64,000 bases of DNA from Solirubrobacteraceae bacterium (GTDB taxonomy: Bacteria; Actinomycetota; Thermoleophilia; Solirubrobacterales; Solirubrobacteraceae): positions 62,001 to 126,000 of the forward strand of contig JAJCYD010000035.1 in assembly GCA_029263125.1 (NCBI GenBank), in the 5' to 3' direction. Positions within the stretch are counted from its first letter, which is position 1. Every line of letters begins with the position of its first letter. Below are positions 36,963 to 46,043 of the stretch, in pieces. The notes under the pieces are model-generated. The model worked only from the letters and a program-made list of their open reading frames with translations, did not search any database and was not told where the DNA came from. The position numbers and the translations under genes were made by a program.

Positions 36963-37208
36963 TCAGCCCATGACGACGTAGAGCGTCTGGAACATCGCGA
37001 CGGTCACGATGACCGCCGTCGCGATGAGCACCAGCACGAGCACGACGAAGCGAGCCGTGCCGCTCTTGTGGGTCTGATCGATCCTGCGCTGCTGGGAGCG
37101 CAGGGTTGCCTGGCGCCGCAGCGACTCTCGCCGCACGCGATCCTCGTGTGTCTCCTCGTGAAACGCACGCTCGAACTCCGCAAGGGACTGTCGCATCCGG
37201 GTTGCCAT
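36963..37208 (-). CDS. Small membrane protein with N-terminal coiled segment
   Basis: An 81-residue protein: basic/acidic helical N-terminus (MRQSLAEFERAFHEETHEDR, VRRESLRRQATLRSQQRRID) and one C-terminal membrane helix (FVVLVLVLIATAVIVTVAMF). Tail-anchored topology likely. Convergent with csrA. Function unknown. Confidence 0.65.
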   Translation of the reverse strand: MATRMRQSLAEFERAFHEETHEDRVRRESLRRQATLRSQQRRIDQTHKSGTARFVVLVLVLIATAVIVTVAMFQTLYVVMG

Positions 37209-37261
37209 GCGTTACGGAGCGTAGCCCAAATGCGGGCGCGCGTGACCGGTGGGTATCGGCG

Positions 37262-37384
37262 TCAGCGCCCACCGCGCGCCGCCGCCGCCCACAGGCCGGC
37301 CTGCCGTTCGCGGACGCAGCCGGCGAGGTGATGAAGCGATCGGCGAACGCGTTTTGTCGCGAACGTCAGCGGCACCGCAAAGCC
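37262..37384 (-). pseudogene. 3' remnant of a thermonuclease (SNase) gene
   Basis: The reverse strand encodes GFAVPLTFATKRVRR, then CVRERQAGLWAAAARGGR and a stop, matching the end of the intact thermonuclease at 52551-53078 (GFAVPLTIPPNVRY ... ARDEQAGLWAPS). DNA words such as GTCAGCGGCACCGC and CCCACAGGCCGGCCTG are shared with that gene. The 5' part is missing: the GH39-like gene's stop codon abuts the fragment. A truncated duplicate is the simplest explanation. Confidence 0.65.
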
Positions 37385-37386
37385 CC

Positions 37387-38778
37387 CTAACGCGTGCGCG
37401 TGACGCCGACCGACTGGCTGGCGGTTAGCCCGGCCGCGTCGAATGAGGTGGCCGTGACGGTGTGGGCGCCGTAGGCGGTGCTGGAGGAGACCCTCCAGGT
37501 GCTCGAGTACGGGGCGCTCGTGTCGGTCGCGATGAGCTTCCCGTCGAGCAGGAACTGGACCTTGCTCACGGCCGTGTCGTCGGAGGCGGTGGCGGCGAAC
37601 GAGAGCTTCTTCCGAAACGACCCCCCAGCCGTCGGGGAGGTCAGGTTCACGGCCGGTCCCAGGTGGGTCGTCACCGGCACGGACTTCTGGGCGATGTAGT
37701 TCGCCACGGCGTTACGCGCCGGCTTGGCCGAGAAGTCGACGCGCATCAGCCCGAGGTTCGCCACCCAGGTGCCCGGGGCGGGACCGAGCCACGCGTCGTC
37801 GCGCAGGGCATAGATCATCTGTACGGGCACCCACGGATAGCGCTGATCGACGCGGCGCAGGGCGCGCACGAGATAGTCGGACTGCTGGCTCTCGGTGACG
37901 CACCACGAGCACGAACCGGTCGAGTAGCCCATCTCCGTGATCCACACCGGCTTGCCGGTATCGCCGCGTGCGTCGGCCACCGCGCGGATCTCCTCGATGC
38001 CGCAGAGCGCGCCGATCGCCTTGCGGCCCGGGCTGCCGGGCTCGTCCCAGCACGAGTCGGGATCGGCGGCCATCGTGTACGGGTGCACGTTCAGCGCGTC
38101 GAAATAGCCTCCGCCGCCGGCCGTGTAGATCTGCTCGAGGTAGCGCCAGTCGTTGGACGACAGCCCGCCCATGAGCACCGTGGCGCCGGGGTCGGCCGCC
38201 TTCACCGCCGCGTAACCGGCCTTCAGCAGCACCACGTACTCGGCGGCGTTCGGGCCCGACGGCCAGAACTGGGCGTAGTTCGGCTCGTTCCAGATCTCGA
38301 AGGTATGGACGCCCTTGGCCTTGTAGCGGTTGACGACGTAGCGCACGAAGTCGGCGTAGTCGGCAACGTTCGCCGGCTTCCAACTGCGGTTCCAGCTCCA
38401 GTCCGTCCAGGTGCCGGTGCAGCGCCTGGCAGGATCGGCGGAGGCCCAGCAGGGCGCACCGTCGATGGTCAGGGCGACGTTCAGACCTCGGGCCCGGGCC
38501 TTGTCGACGGCCGCGTCCCACTCGGGAAACCACCAGCTGTTGTACTGCCCCTTGCCGTCGAACTCGCCGTCGGCCCAGCTGATGCTCTGGTGGACCCAGC
38601 CGGCACCGAGCGAGGCCGCCTCGGACACGGTGCGATCCATCGTCGTGCGCGAGACGCCCCACGTCAGATCGGAGTTCAGGCCGATGGAGGCGGCCTGGGC
38701 CGGACCGGCTGCGCTTGACGCGGCGGCGAGTGCGGCCAGTGCGGCGAAGACCGTGCAGAACAGGTGGCGGGTGCGCAT
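37387..38778 (-). CDS. Secreted GH39/clan-A-like glycoside hydrolase with C-terminal Ig-like domain
   Basis: A 463-residue protein: signal peptide (1-30, ending AQA) and a TIM-barrel domain with the acid/base Glu in FEIWNEPNYAQFW (about residue 163) and the nucleophile Glu in VWITEMGYS (about 281). Around residues 370-463 there is a Big-type Ig domain (VNLTSPTAGGSFRKKLSFAA ... LDGKLIATDT). WNEP..W and TE(M/F)G are clan GH-A signatures. The start is the ATG preceding a clear signal peptide. It faces the polysaccharide cluster, so processing of that polymer is plausible; the substrate is unknown. Confidence 0.8.
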   Translation of the reverse strand: MRTRHLFCTVFAALAALAAASSAAGPAQAASIGLNSDLTWGVSRTTMDRTVSEAASLGAGWVHQSISWADGEFDGKGQYNSWWFPEWDAAVDKARARGLNVALTIDGAPCWASADPARRCTGTWTDWSWNRSWKPANVADYADFVRYVVNRYKAKGVHTFEIWNEPNYAQFWPSGPNAAEYVVLLKAGYAAVKAADPGATVLMGGLSSNDWRYLEQIYTAGGGGYFDALNVHPYTMAADPDSCWDEPGSPGRKAIGALCGIEEIRAVADARGDTGKPVWITEMGYSTGSCSWCVTESQQSDYLVRALRRVDQRYPWVPVQMIYALRDDAWLGPAPGTWVANLGLMRVDFSAKPARNAVANYIAQKSVPVTTHLGPAVNLTSPTAGGSFRKKLSFAATASDDTAVSKVQFLLDGKLIATDTSAPYSSTWRVSSSTAYGAHTVTATSFDAAGLTASQSVGVTRTR

Positions 38779-38903
38779 GCGTAACCGGATCGGCACGTCC
38801 ACAGATCGGCACGATCGGGCGAACCCCGACACGGACGGCCGTTCGAGCAGCCCCCCGGGTTCGGCAGCCGAAAACAAATGATCGTACGAGGCGCGCCGGA
38901 TAC

Positions 38904-40913
38904 TCAGCCCCCGACGCGCGCGCGGACCCGGCGCGCGAACTCGGCGTCCGCGTAGGCCTGGGACATCGGCTGCCCGCGCCGCAGCCGCTTGATCGCATCC
39001 TCGATCAGCAGCTCCCGCGGGTTGCGTTGCGCCGCCTGCGCGAGGGCTCGCGCGGCGGCCGGCTCGGCGCGCGCGGCTCCCGCGGCCAGCCCCAGCTCGA
39101 AGCGCGCGAGCCAGTCCGACGCGTCGCGCTCGACCGCCCGCGCGAAGTACCGCTGCGCGCGCCGCGGATCGCCCGCGCGCAGCGCGATCGTCCCGGCGAT
39201 CAGCAGCGGGCGCAGCGCGAGCGGGTTGAGATCGGCGGCGCGGTCCAGGCGGGACAGCGCGACGGCGGGCCGGGTCTCGGCGGCGGCGCGGTCGGTGTCG
39301 CGCTGGGACAGCCACAGGACGCCGAGCAGGCCGAGGCAGGCGACACCGGCGGCGGCGGCGATGACGACGCGGCGCTTGCCGCCGCGCACCCCGGCATCGT
39401 CTTCGGCGGTCGCGGCTGCCGAGCGTACGCGCAGCGCGGCGGCGACGGCGAGGAAGCCCAGGCCGGCGCCGCTGAGCGCGGGGAACTCCCACAGCCAGTC
39501 GACCGAGCCCTGCGCGAGCCACACGATCGCCGGAAGGACGAGCGCCCCCGCAACCCGACGTTCGTGCGGATCGCCCGGGCGCAGGGCGGCGAAGGTCGCC
39601 GCCGAGAGGGCGACGAGCAGCAGCAGCAGGCCGACCGCCCCCGTGCCGGACAGGACGCGCAGCGGCAGGCTGTGCGTCCAGCGCGGCTCCTCGTAGCTGC
39701 GCCGCTCGCGGATGTACGCCGCCGCGAAGTTGTCCTGGCCGGCACCGGTCAGCGGATGGTCGCGCCACACGTCGACCGCGACCCGCCAGAAGTCGTAGCG
39801 GTTGCCGCCCAACCCGCCGCCGAAGCGCGATCCGCCCGTGGCGGGCTCGGCGCGCAGCTGCGTGAAGGCCTGCCACGCCGTGTCGAGGCGCGCGCGCGGA
39901 TGGCCGTCGGTGGCGACCGTCCCGGCGGCCGCGGCGGCGATCAGCGCCCCGGCGGCGAGCGCGACGCCGACCGCCCGGCCGCGGCGGCGCAGGCCGGGCG
40001 GGATGAGACGTGCCGCCCCTGCAGCCTGGGCCGCGGCGACGACGCCGGCCACCGCAGTCGAGCACAGCACGATTCGCCACACCGCCCGGCCCAACGCATC
40101 CTCCAGCCCCGGTCCGGCCGCCGCGTCGAAGACGTCGAGCAGGACCGGCAGGGCGAGGGCGACGCCGATCGCGGCCGGCAGCGACCAGAGGGCGACGCGC
40201 AGGCGCTGCGGCTGGACTGCCAGCGCGACGAGCAGGACGACGGGCAGCGTGAACAACCAGCCGCGGCTCTGGCCGAGCAGCGCGAGGCTGAGCAGCAGCG
40301 TGGCCGCCCCCAGCGCGAGCCCGCGCGGGATCGGGCGCAGGCCTGGCCGTGCTGCGAGCACGATCGCCGGCAGCCCCGCAGCCGTCCACAGCGCGGCGGT
40401 CGCGTTCGGATAGCCGGTCGGCTCCGCGAGCCGGCCGTCGATGAGCAGCTCGAGCGACGTGTCGCCGAGCAGGCGCACGAGGGTGACGACGGCGACCGCG
40501 GTGACCACCAGCACCCACAGGGCGAGCACCGTCTCGGCGTTGCGCGGGCGCCAGGCCAGGATCCCCAGCGCGAGGCACACAGCGACGTAGACGAGCGTCC
40601 GCGCCGAGCCCTCCAGCGCCAGCCAGGGGGCCTCGGCCCAGGCGATCGACGCCAGCGACCACGCGAGGTAGGCGCACAGCGCGGTGGCCGCGACCTTCGC
40701 CGCCCCGGAGGCAGGGGTTGGCGCCGGGCCGCGTCCGATCACCACGGCGATCGCCGTCCCCACGATCGCCAGGCCGCCGAGCAGCCAGTCGGCCGGCGCG
40801 TAGCCACCGCCGTCGGCCGTCCACCAGGCGAGCACCGCCAGCACGACGAGTGCGGGCACAACGGGGGCGAGCGCACGGGCGGCGAAGGTAAGGTGCTCAC
40901 GACCGCGTGTCAT
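38904..40913 (-). CDS. O-antigen polymerase/ligase-like (Wzy_C) membrane protein with TPR tail
   Basis: A 669-residue polytopic membrane protein with about 11-13 hydrophobic segments. The Wzy/WaaL signature region is DVWRDHPLTGAGQDNFAAAY with downstream SYEEPRWTHSLPLRVLSGTG (HS/N-x-x-L type). The C-terminal about 140 residues hold TPR-like helices (LNPLALRPLLIAGTIALRAG, DPRRAQRYFARAVERDASDW). Such proteins polymerise or transfer lipid-linked glycans outside the membrane. ATG at 40913 taken; a longer frame extends upstream but overlaps the divergent gene. Confidence 0.8.
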   Translation of the reverse strand: MTRGREHLTFAARALAPVVPALVVLAVLAWWTADGGGYAPADWLLGGLAIVGTAIAVVIGRGPAPTPASGAAKVAATALCAYLAWSLASIAWAEAPWLALEGSARTLVYVAVCLALGILAWRPRNAETVLALWVLVVTAVAVVTLVRLLGDTSLELLIDGRLAEPTGYPNATAALWTAAGLPAIVLAARPGLRPIPRGLALGAATLLLSLALLGQSRGWLFTLPVVLLVALAVQPQRLRVALWSLPAAIGVALALPVLLDVFDAAAGPGLEDALGRAVWRIVLCSTAVAGVVAAAQAAGAARLIPPGLRRRGRAVGVALAAGALIAAAAAGTVATDGHPRARLDTAWQAFTQLRAEPATGGSRFGGGLGGNRYDFWRVAVDVWRDHPLTGAGQDNFAAAYIRERRSYEEPRWTHSLPLRVLSGTGAVGLLLLLVALSAATFAALRPGDPHERRVAGALVLPAIVWLAQGSVDWLWEFPALSGAGLGFLAVAAALRVRSAAATAEDDAGVRGGKRRVVIAAAAGVACLGLLGVLWLSQRDTDRAAAETRPAVALSRLDRAADLNPLALRPLLIAGTIALRAGDPRRAQRYFARAVERDASDWLARFELGLAAGAARAEPAAARALAQAAQRNPRELLIEDAIKRLRRGQPMSQAYADAEFARRVRARVGG

Positions 40914-40999
40914 GACAGGCCCGCGTTGGGTCTCGCGCCCGTCGACCTCATGCCCGCCGCCCGCCCACCGAACGTGCCCCGCACCGTGCGGATGAGAGC

Positions 41000-42028
41000 A
41001 TGAGCGCCGCGCGCCCACCGTCCACCCGGGCGGTCGTCGGTGACCACGGCGGGGACTGGAAGCTGTACGTCAAGGGCACGCTCGCGGGACGGTTGGCCGC
41101 CGTCGCATGGCGCTGGCGCGTCGCGCCCCGGCAGGCCGTGCGGGCGTGGCTCGCGCACCGCGGCGAGGTCGCCGGCAGGACCGCTGCGCAGCCGCGCGAG
41201 CGGCGCCCGGTGGTGTTCGTGATCATGGCCGGCCAGGGCGAGGGGCAGGGACTCGACGACGTGCTCGCGAGCATCGTGCGGTGGGAGGGGCCGGACGCCG
41301 CGGTCGTCGTGCTCGACGACGCCACGACCGACTGCCGGGCGGCGCGAATCCGGGCGATCGCGCCCGATGCCGTCGTCCTGCGCAATCGCTGGCCGTGCGC
41401 GCGACCGCCCTACCAGTACACGTCGATCGCCCGCCTGCTGCGGGAGGCAAGAAGGCGCTTCGACGCCGACGTCGTCATCAAGCTCGACACCGACGCGCTG
41501 CTGACCGGCCCGGGCCTTGGCGCGGCCGCGGCCCGGGTGTTCGCCGAGCACCCGCAGGTCGGCCTGCTCGGGACCGTCCAGCAACCCCGTTACGACCTGT
41601 GGGTGCTGCAGCGCGAGCGGCGCGGCGGTCGCGCGGTGCGCCGGTTGCACGACGCGGCGCTGCGGCACGGCTACGACGGGCGCAAGGCGCACGGCGGCGT
41701 CTACGTCCTCTCCCGCGCGGCGCTCGACCGCCTCGCGGCCGACGGCTGGCTGGACTGGCGCCCGCCCGTGTGGACGCTGCTGAATGAGGACGCGTGCGTC
41801 GGCCTCGGGGTGTGGGCCTGCGGCCTGTCGATCGGGTGGCCTGGCGGCGACGACGACGCGCCAACTCGCAGCGTCAGCCACGAGATGCCGATGGTCAAGG
41901 AAGCCGTGCGCCCGGCAGGGGTCCTCGCGGTGCACTCCGTGCGGCGCGGACTGGCGGGCGAGAACGAGGCGGAGGTGCGCCATTTCTTCGGCGTCGAGCG
42001 TAGAGCGTCATCGGGCGCAGGGCCATAG
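41000..42028 (+). CDS. Glycosyltransferase-like protein, GT-A fold
   Basis: A 342-residue protein. The central GT-A-type Rossmann region runs from VVFVIMAGQGEGQGLDDVLA to DAAVVVLDDATTDCRA, with a nucleotide-sugar/metal DxD motif in VVIKLDTDALLTGPG. GYDGRKAHGGVYVLSRAALD follows as the acceptor-side loop. No membrane segment. Starts just downstream of the divergent Wzy-like gene and its stop overlaps the next gene's GTG. Likely acts on the polysaccharide's lipid-linked precursor. The exact GT family is not recognised. Confidence 0.65.
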   Translation: MSAARPPSTRAVVGDHGGDWKLYVKGTLAGRLAAVAWRWRVAPRQAVRAWLAHRGEVAGRTAAQPRERRPVVFVIMAGQGEGQGLDDVLASIVRWEGPDAAVVVLDDATTDCRAARIRAIAPDAVVLRNRWPCARPPYQYTSIARLLREARRRFDADVVIKLDTDALLTGPGLGAAAARVFAEHPQVGLLGTVQQPRYDLWVLQRERRGGRAVRRLHDAALRHGYDGRKAHGGVYVLSRAALDRLAADGWLDWRPPVWTLLNEDACVGLGVWACGLSIGWPGGDDDAPTRSVSHEMPMVKEAVRPAGVLAVHSVRRGLAGENEAEVRHFFGVERRASSGAGP

Positions 42029-43173
42029 TGGCCGGCGCGGGGCGGTCGATCCTGCAGGTCCTGGAACCGCCGGAGGGCGGCGTTCCGCGGACCGTCATGT
42101 GGCTGGCGCCCGGCCTGCTGCGCCGGGGCTGGGACGTCCAGGTCGCGACGCGCCCGGAAAGCTCGATCCGCGCCGGCCTTGAGGCAGGGGGTGTGCCGGT
42201 GCATCTCCTGCCGATCGCGCCCGGCGCGCGCGGTGGCGTCGGGGCGATCGGAGCGCTGCGGTCGCTCGATCGCCGCGGGGGCTTCGACCTCGTCCACGCA
42301 CACAGCAGCTGGGCCGGAGCGGCCGCGCGGATCGCGCTGCCGGCCGCACACCGGATCGTGTACTCGCCGCACTGCTTCGCGTTCGTCGGCGGGTTCTCGC
42401 GCGCCCAGCGCGCGATCGCCTGGAGCACCGAGCAGGCGCTCGTCGCCCGCACGCACCGCTTTGCGCTCACCGGAGCGTGGGAGGCCGACGTCGCCCGTCG
42501 CCTGCTGCGCGGGACGCGCGGGCGGGTGCGCCTGCTGCCCGGCTCGCCGCCCCCGCTGGCGGGAATGCCTGCCGACCCCGCGCTGCGGGAGTTCGCCGGC
42601 GGCGCGCCGCTGGCCGGATTCGTCGCGGCGCTGCGACCGCAAAAGGATCCGCTCGCGCTCGTCCGGGCGGCTGCCTCGCTGGCCGCCGCGGGCCGGCTGC
42701 CGGGGAAGATCGCGATCGTCGGCAACGGGCCGCTGCGCGACGAGGTGGCGCGAGCGATCGAGCACGCGGGGATCGGCGACCGCGTCCGGCTCTTTGCGTT
42801 CGCCGGGGAGAGCGAGCCCTACCTGCGGGCCCTCGATCTCGTCGTGCTGCCGTCGCTCTGGGAGGCCTATCCACTCCTGCTGCTCGAGGCGTTCGCGTGC
42901 GGCACGCCGGTGCTGGCGACCGCCGTCGGCGGCGTCGCGGAGATGCTGGAGGACGGCCGTGCCGGTGGGCTCATCGCGCCCGGCGACCCCCCCGCGCTCG
43001 CCGAGGCGCTTGTGTCGGCGCTGCTCGACGCGGAGGCGCGAGCGGCGTGGGCGCGAGCGGGGAGCGAGCGCCTGATCGCCCACCACGGCGTCGAGCGCAT
43101 GCTCGACGCCGCCGAGGCGCTCTACGAGGACATGCTGCGGACGTCGCGAAACCGCGCGCCGGATGCGCGATGA
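42028..43173 (+). CDS. GT4-family glycosyltransferase
   Basis: A 381-residue GT-B retaining glycosyltransferase. N-terminal acceptor domain (LQVLEPPEGGVPRTVMWLAP, DLVHAHSSWAGAAARIAL); the C-terminal GT4 domain has GFVAALRPQKDPLALVRAA, KIAIVGNGPLRDEV, VLPSLWEAYPLLLLEAFACG (the E-x7-E motif) and TPVLATAVGGVAEML. Cytoplasmic. Its GTG overlaps the upstream stop by one base. Confidence 0.88.
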   Translation: MAGAGRSILQVLEPPEGGVPRTVMWLAPGLLRRGWDVQVATRPESSIRAGLEAGGVPVHLLPIAPGARGGVGAIGALRSLDRRGGFDLVHAHSSWAGAAARIALPAAHRIVYSPHCFAFVGGFSRAQRAIAWSTEQALVARTHRFALTGAWEADVARRLLRGTRGRVRLLPGSPPPLAGMPADPALREFAGGAPLAGFVAALRPQKDPLALVRAAASLAAAGRLPGKIAIVGNGPLRDEVARAIEHAGIGDRVRLFAFAGESEPYLRALDLVVLPSLWEAYPLLLLEAFACGTPVLATAVGGVAEMLEDGRAGGLIAPGDPPALAEALVSALLDAEARAAWARAGSERLIAHHGVERMLDAAEALYEDMLRTSRNRAPDAR

Positions 43174-43215
43174 TCGCCGCGTGATGCGATGCAACGACCA
43201 CGGCGAGGGCCGGTC

Positions 43216-44616
43216 ATGACGCCCCATGACGTCCTTCAGATGATCTGGCGCCGCCGCCGGCTGGCGCTGCTGACGGCGGCATCGTGCTTCGCCGTCGTCA
43301 TCGCGCTCGTCGCCGTCCTGCCCCGCAGCTACCGCGCGACGGCGACCCTGGTCGCCAATGCGCCCGGCTCCGATGCCGGCCTGGCAGACCAGTACGCGCG
43401 CACCTATGCGGCGCTCGCGGGCAACCCGAACGTCGCCCAGCAGGTGCGGACCAACCTGCGCTTCACGATCTCGCGCCGATCGCTGCTGGAGCACATGTCC
43501 TTCATCCCGGTCGAGCGTACGCAGCTGATCGAGATCTCGGCCGAGTTTGGCACGGCGGCACGGGCCCAGACCGTCGCGAACACCTACGCGACGGTGTTCG
43601 CCCGCCGCGCGCAGGAGCGAATCGGCGCCAACACGCTGCGGATCAGCGAGCTCGCCAGCCGACCGGCCAATCCCGTACGGCCCAACCCGCCGCTGTACCT
43701 CGGCTTCGGCGCGATCCTGGCCTTGCTGCTCGGCGGGGGAGCCGCGCTGTTGCGCGATGCCCTCGATCGCCGTGTGCGCGTCGACACCGCCGACCTGTCG
43801 CTGCACAGCGCCCCGATCGCCGGACGCATCCCGGCCGGCAAGCAGGGCCGCGACGAGCTGGTCGCCGATGCCTATCGGCTGCTGCGGGCGACGCTGGACA
43901 TCCAGGACGCGGGCGATCGCGGCTCGGTCGCCGTCGTGACGGGCACGACCACGCAGGAGGACGCCGCCGCGGTCGCCATCGGCTTCGCCGCGGTCGCCGC
44001 CGCCGACGGCGAGAGCGTGGTCCTGGTGGAGGCCGACCTGCGTCGGCCCGGGCTCCATGCCGGCCTTGCGGCGCTGGGTTCCGGGCGCCGCGCCGAGGTC
44101 GGACTCGCCGAGTACCTCGCCGACGCAGCGTCCTCGACCGCCGTCGTGACGCGCGATCCGGCGGTGGAAGGGCTGCGCGTCGTGTGGGCGGGCGGCGGTG
44201 GGACGCCGCTCGCCGGACGTGCGGCCAGCGAGCGGTTGCGGACCTTGGTGCAAGCACTGTCGCTGCGCTTCGACCGCGTCGTGATCGCCGCGCCGCCGGT
44301 GTCGGTCGGGGCTGACACCGCGATGCTCGCCGAGCTGGGCAACGCGACGCTGCTCGTCGTCGACGCGCGCGCCACGGTCGACGAGATCGCGCGCTTGCAG
44401 CTCGAGCGGCTGCGCACGTTCCATGCGCCGGGGCTGGCAGTCGTGGTCGTCAACGCGTCGGTGCGCAAGGAGGAGGCGTACTACCAGGACGCGGCTCGCC
44501 GGCACGGGCGGGTCCGGGGCGACCGCGCCGCGCGGGGTCCCTCGCACAAGGCGAAGCTCCGAGCCGGCTCGGACGAGGACACGACCGTCCGGCGCCCGGA
44601 CGACGCGAGCGCCTGA
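43216..44616 (+). CDS. Wzz/BY-kinase-like polysaccharide co-polymerase with degenerate P-loop
   Basis: A 466-residue protein. N-terminal Wzz domain (membrane helix about 17-36; periplasmic region; second helix about 160-178). The cytoplasmic ATPase-like domain has Walker A as VVTGTTTQEDAA (about 240-251), lacking the GKS/T lysine. It keeps a Walker A'-like VEADLRRPGL (271-280), and the C-terminus is Lys/Arg-rich. The catalytic P-loop is thus probably non-functional, unlike active BY-kinases. It likely regulates chain length. ATG at 43216. Confidence 0.8.
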   Translation: MTPHDVLQMIWRRRRLALLTAASCFAVVIALVAVLPRSYRATATLVANAPGSDAGLADQYARTYAALAGNPNVAQQVRTNLRFTISRRSLLEHMSFIPVERTQLIEISAEFGTAARAQTVANTYATVFARRAQERIGANTLRISELASRPANPVRPNPPLYLGFGAILALLLGGGAALLRDALDRRVRVDTADLSLHSAPIAGRIPAGKQGRDELVADAYRLLRATLDIQDAGDRGSVAVVTGTTTQEDAAAVAIGFAAVAAADGESVVLVEADLRRPGLHAGLAALGSGRRAEVGLAEYLADAASSTAVVTRDPAVEGLRVVWAGGGGTPLAGRAASERLRTLVQALSLRFDRVVIAAPPVSVGADTAMLAELGNATLLVVDARATVDEIARLQLERLRTFHAPGLAVVVVNASVRKEEAYYQDAARRHGRVRGDRAARGPSHKAKLRAGSDEDTTVRRPDDASA

Positions 44617-44618
44617 CC

Positions 44619-46028
44619 ATGGCGGCCGGCGCCGTGCGCCAGGCGGGGCCGTCGGTGGCGGCGGTCGCGCTCGCCGCGCTGTGCATCGTGGCCCTGCACG
44701 AGGGCCGGCTGGGGCTTGTCGGCGTCGCCGTCATGGGGCCGCCCGCGCTCCTCGCGCTCGCCGCGCGACCGGAGCTGGGCCTGGCGGCGCTGCTCGCGGC
44801 GACCCCGCTGATGGGGGTGGCGCTGTCCGTCGCGGACAGCTCGGTGCCATTGCTGCGCATGGCGCTCCCGCTGCTCGCGCTGTGGGTCCTGCTGCATGGG
44901 GTCGTGCTGGCGCACGGCGGTTCGCGGCCGCCGGCACCGGCCCGCACGCTCGTGTTGGCCGTCGTCTTCGTGCTCGCCGTGATGGTCGCCTCGGCGATCG
45001 GCGCGGTGGAGCCGCTGGGCACCCTACGCTTCCTGACGGAGTTCGCGACCGCGGTCCTCGCGTTCTTCGCGGCGCTGCAAATCGCCGAGCGGCGCAACGC
45101 GATCGAGGTCGTGCTGGCAGGCGCGCTGACCGGGCTGGCGCTGGCGGCGGGGCACGGCCTGCTCCAGGCACTGACCGGCACGGCCGACGGCGGCGGGATC
45201 TACGTCGGCGCCGAGGCCGTCGAGCGGCTGCGGTCGTTCTTCCCGCATCCGAACTTCTACGCGGCGTACCTCATGGTGCTGCTGCCCGTCGCGGTCGCGG
45301 TCGTCGCGACGCGCGCGTTCGGGACGTGGCTGCGATGGCTCGGGCTGTTCGCCGCGCTGCTCGCCGTTCCCGCCCTGGTACTGACCTACAGCCGGGCGTC
45401 GATCGTCGGCCTGGCGGCGGGTGCGTTCGTCTGGCTCGTGCTGTTGTGGCCCAGGAAGACGATCGCCGTCGCCACGGCGCTCGCGCTACTGACGCTGATC
45501 GTCGCCCCCGGAACGGTGGCGGGGCGCTTCGACGCCGACACCGGGTCCGCCGACCTCGCGCTCAGGTCCGGGATCTGGCGCGGCGCGCTGGACGTGGCGA
45601 CGCAGCATCCGCTGCTCGGCGCCGGGATCAGCAACTTCCCGTTCGCCTACGCTCGCACGCCGGCGGTCGAGGCGCCGGCCGCCAACCGGCCGTCGATCCC
45701 CGAGGTCGGCGGCGACGAGCTTCCGCCGACCGCCCACAACATCTACCTCAACGTCCTCGCCGAGCAGGGGATGCTCGGGCTGGTCGCGTTCGGAGTCCTC
45801 GCCGGCGCGATCGTCTGGACGTTGCGCGACGGGCGCCGCGCGCGCGATCCCCGCACGCGCGCGCTGTGCGCGGGCGTCGGCGTGGCCGTCATGACGTGGG
45901 CGGTGGCCGGGATGCTGGACACGATCCCGTTCTCGCAGGCCGCGATCGCGCTGTTTGCCCTGATCGGGCTCGCGGCGGCGGCGAGCTGGCGCGACGCCCC
46001 GGCCGGGCACGCCGAGACGACCGGCTGA
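44619..46028 (+). CDS. O-antigen polymerase/ligase-like (Wzy_C) membrane protein
   Basis: A 469-residue polytopic membrane protein with about 11 hydrophobic segments. The Wzy_C core loop contains GLGRSGIWRGALDVATQHP-like sequence, visible here as SGIWRGALDVATQHPLLGAG, followed by ISNFPFAYART and PPTAHNIYLNVLAEQGMLGL (the NxYL ending of the family). It probably polymerises repeat units exported by the flippase two genes downstream. It begins two bases after the Wzz-like gene. Confidence 0.85.
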   Translation: MAAGAVRQAGPSVAAVALAALCIVALHEGRLGLVGVAVMGPPALLALAARPELGLAALLAATPLMGVALSVADSSVPLLRMALPLLALWVLLHGVVLAHGGSRPPAPARTLVLAVVFVLAVMVASAIGAVEPLGTLRFLTEFATAVLAFFAALQIAERRNAIEVVLAGALTGLALAAGHGLLQALTGTADGGGIYVGAEAVERLRSFFPHPNFYAAYLMVLLPVAVAVVATRAFGTWLRWLGLFAALLAVPALVLTYSRASIVGLAAGAFVWLVLLWPRKTIAVATALALLTLIVAPGTVAGRFDADTGSADLALRSGIWRGALDVATQHPLLGAGISNFPFAYARTPAVEAPAANRPSIPEVGGDELPPTAHNIYLNVLAEQGMLGLVAFGVLAGAIVWTLRDGRRARDPRTRALCAGVGVAVMTWAVAGMLDTIPFSQAAIALFALIGLAAAASWRDAPAGHAETTG

Positions 46029-46043
46029 GGCGGCCCGCGCGCC

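Noticed and set aside
36693-37390. Forward-strand frames around csrA and the small membrane protein
   Set aside because: They overlap well-supported genes and lack start signals or motifs.
37387-40824. A single 1145-residue reverse-strand protein joining the GH39-like hydrolase with sequence upstream
   Set aside because: The upstream part is out of frame with the Wzy-like gene that truly occupies 38904-40913; the hydrolase has its own ATG and signal peptide at 38778.
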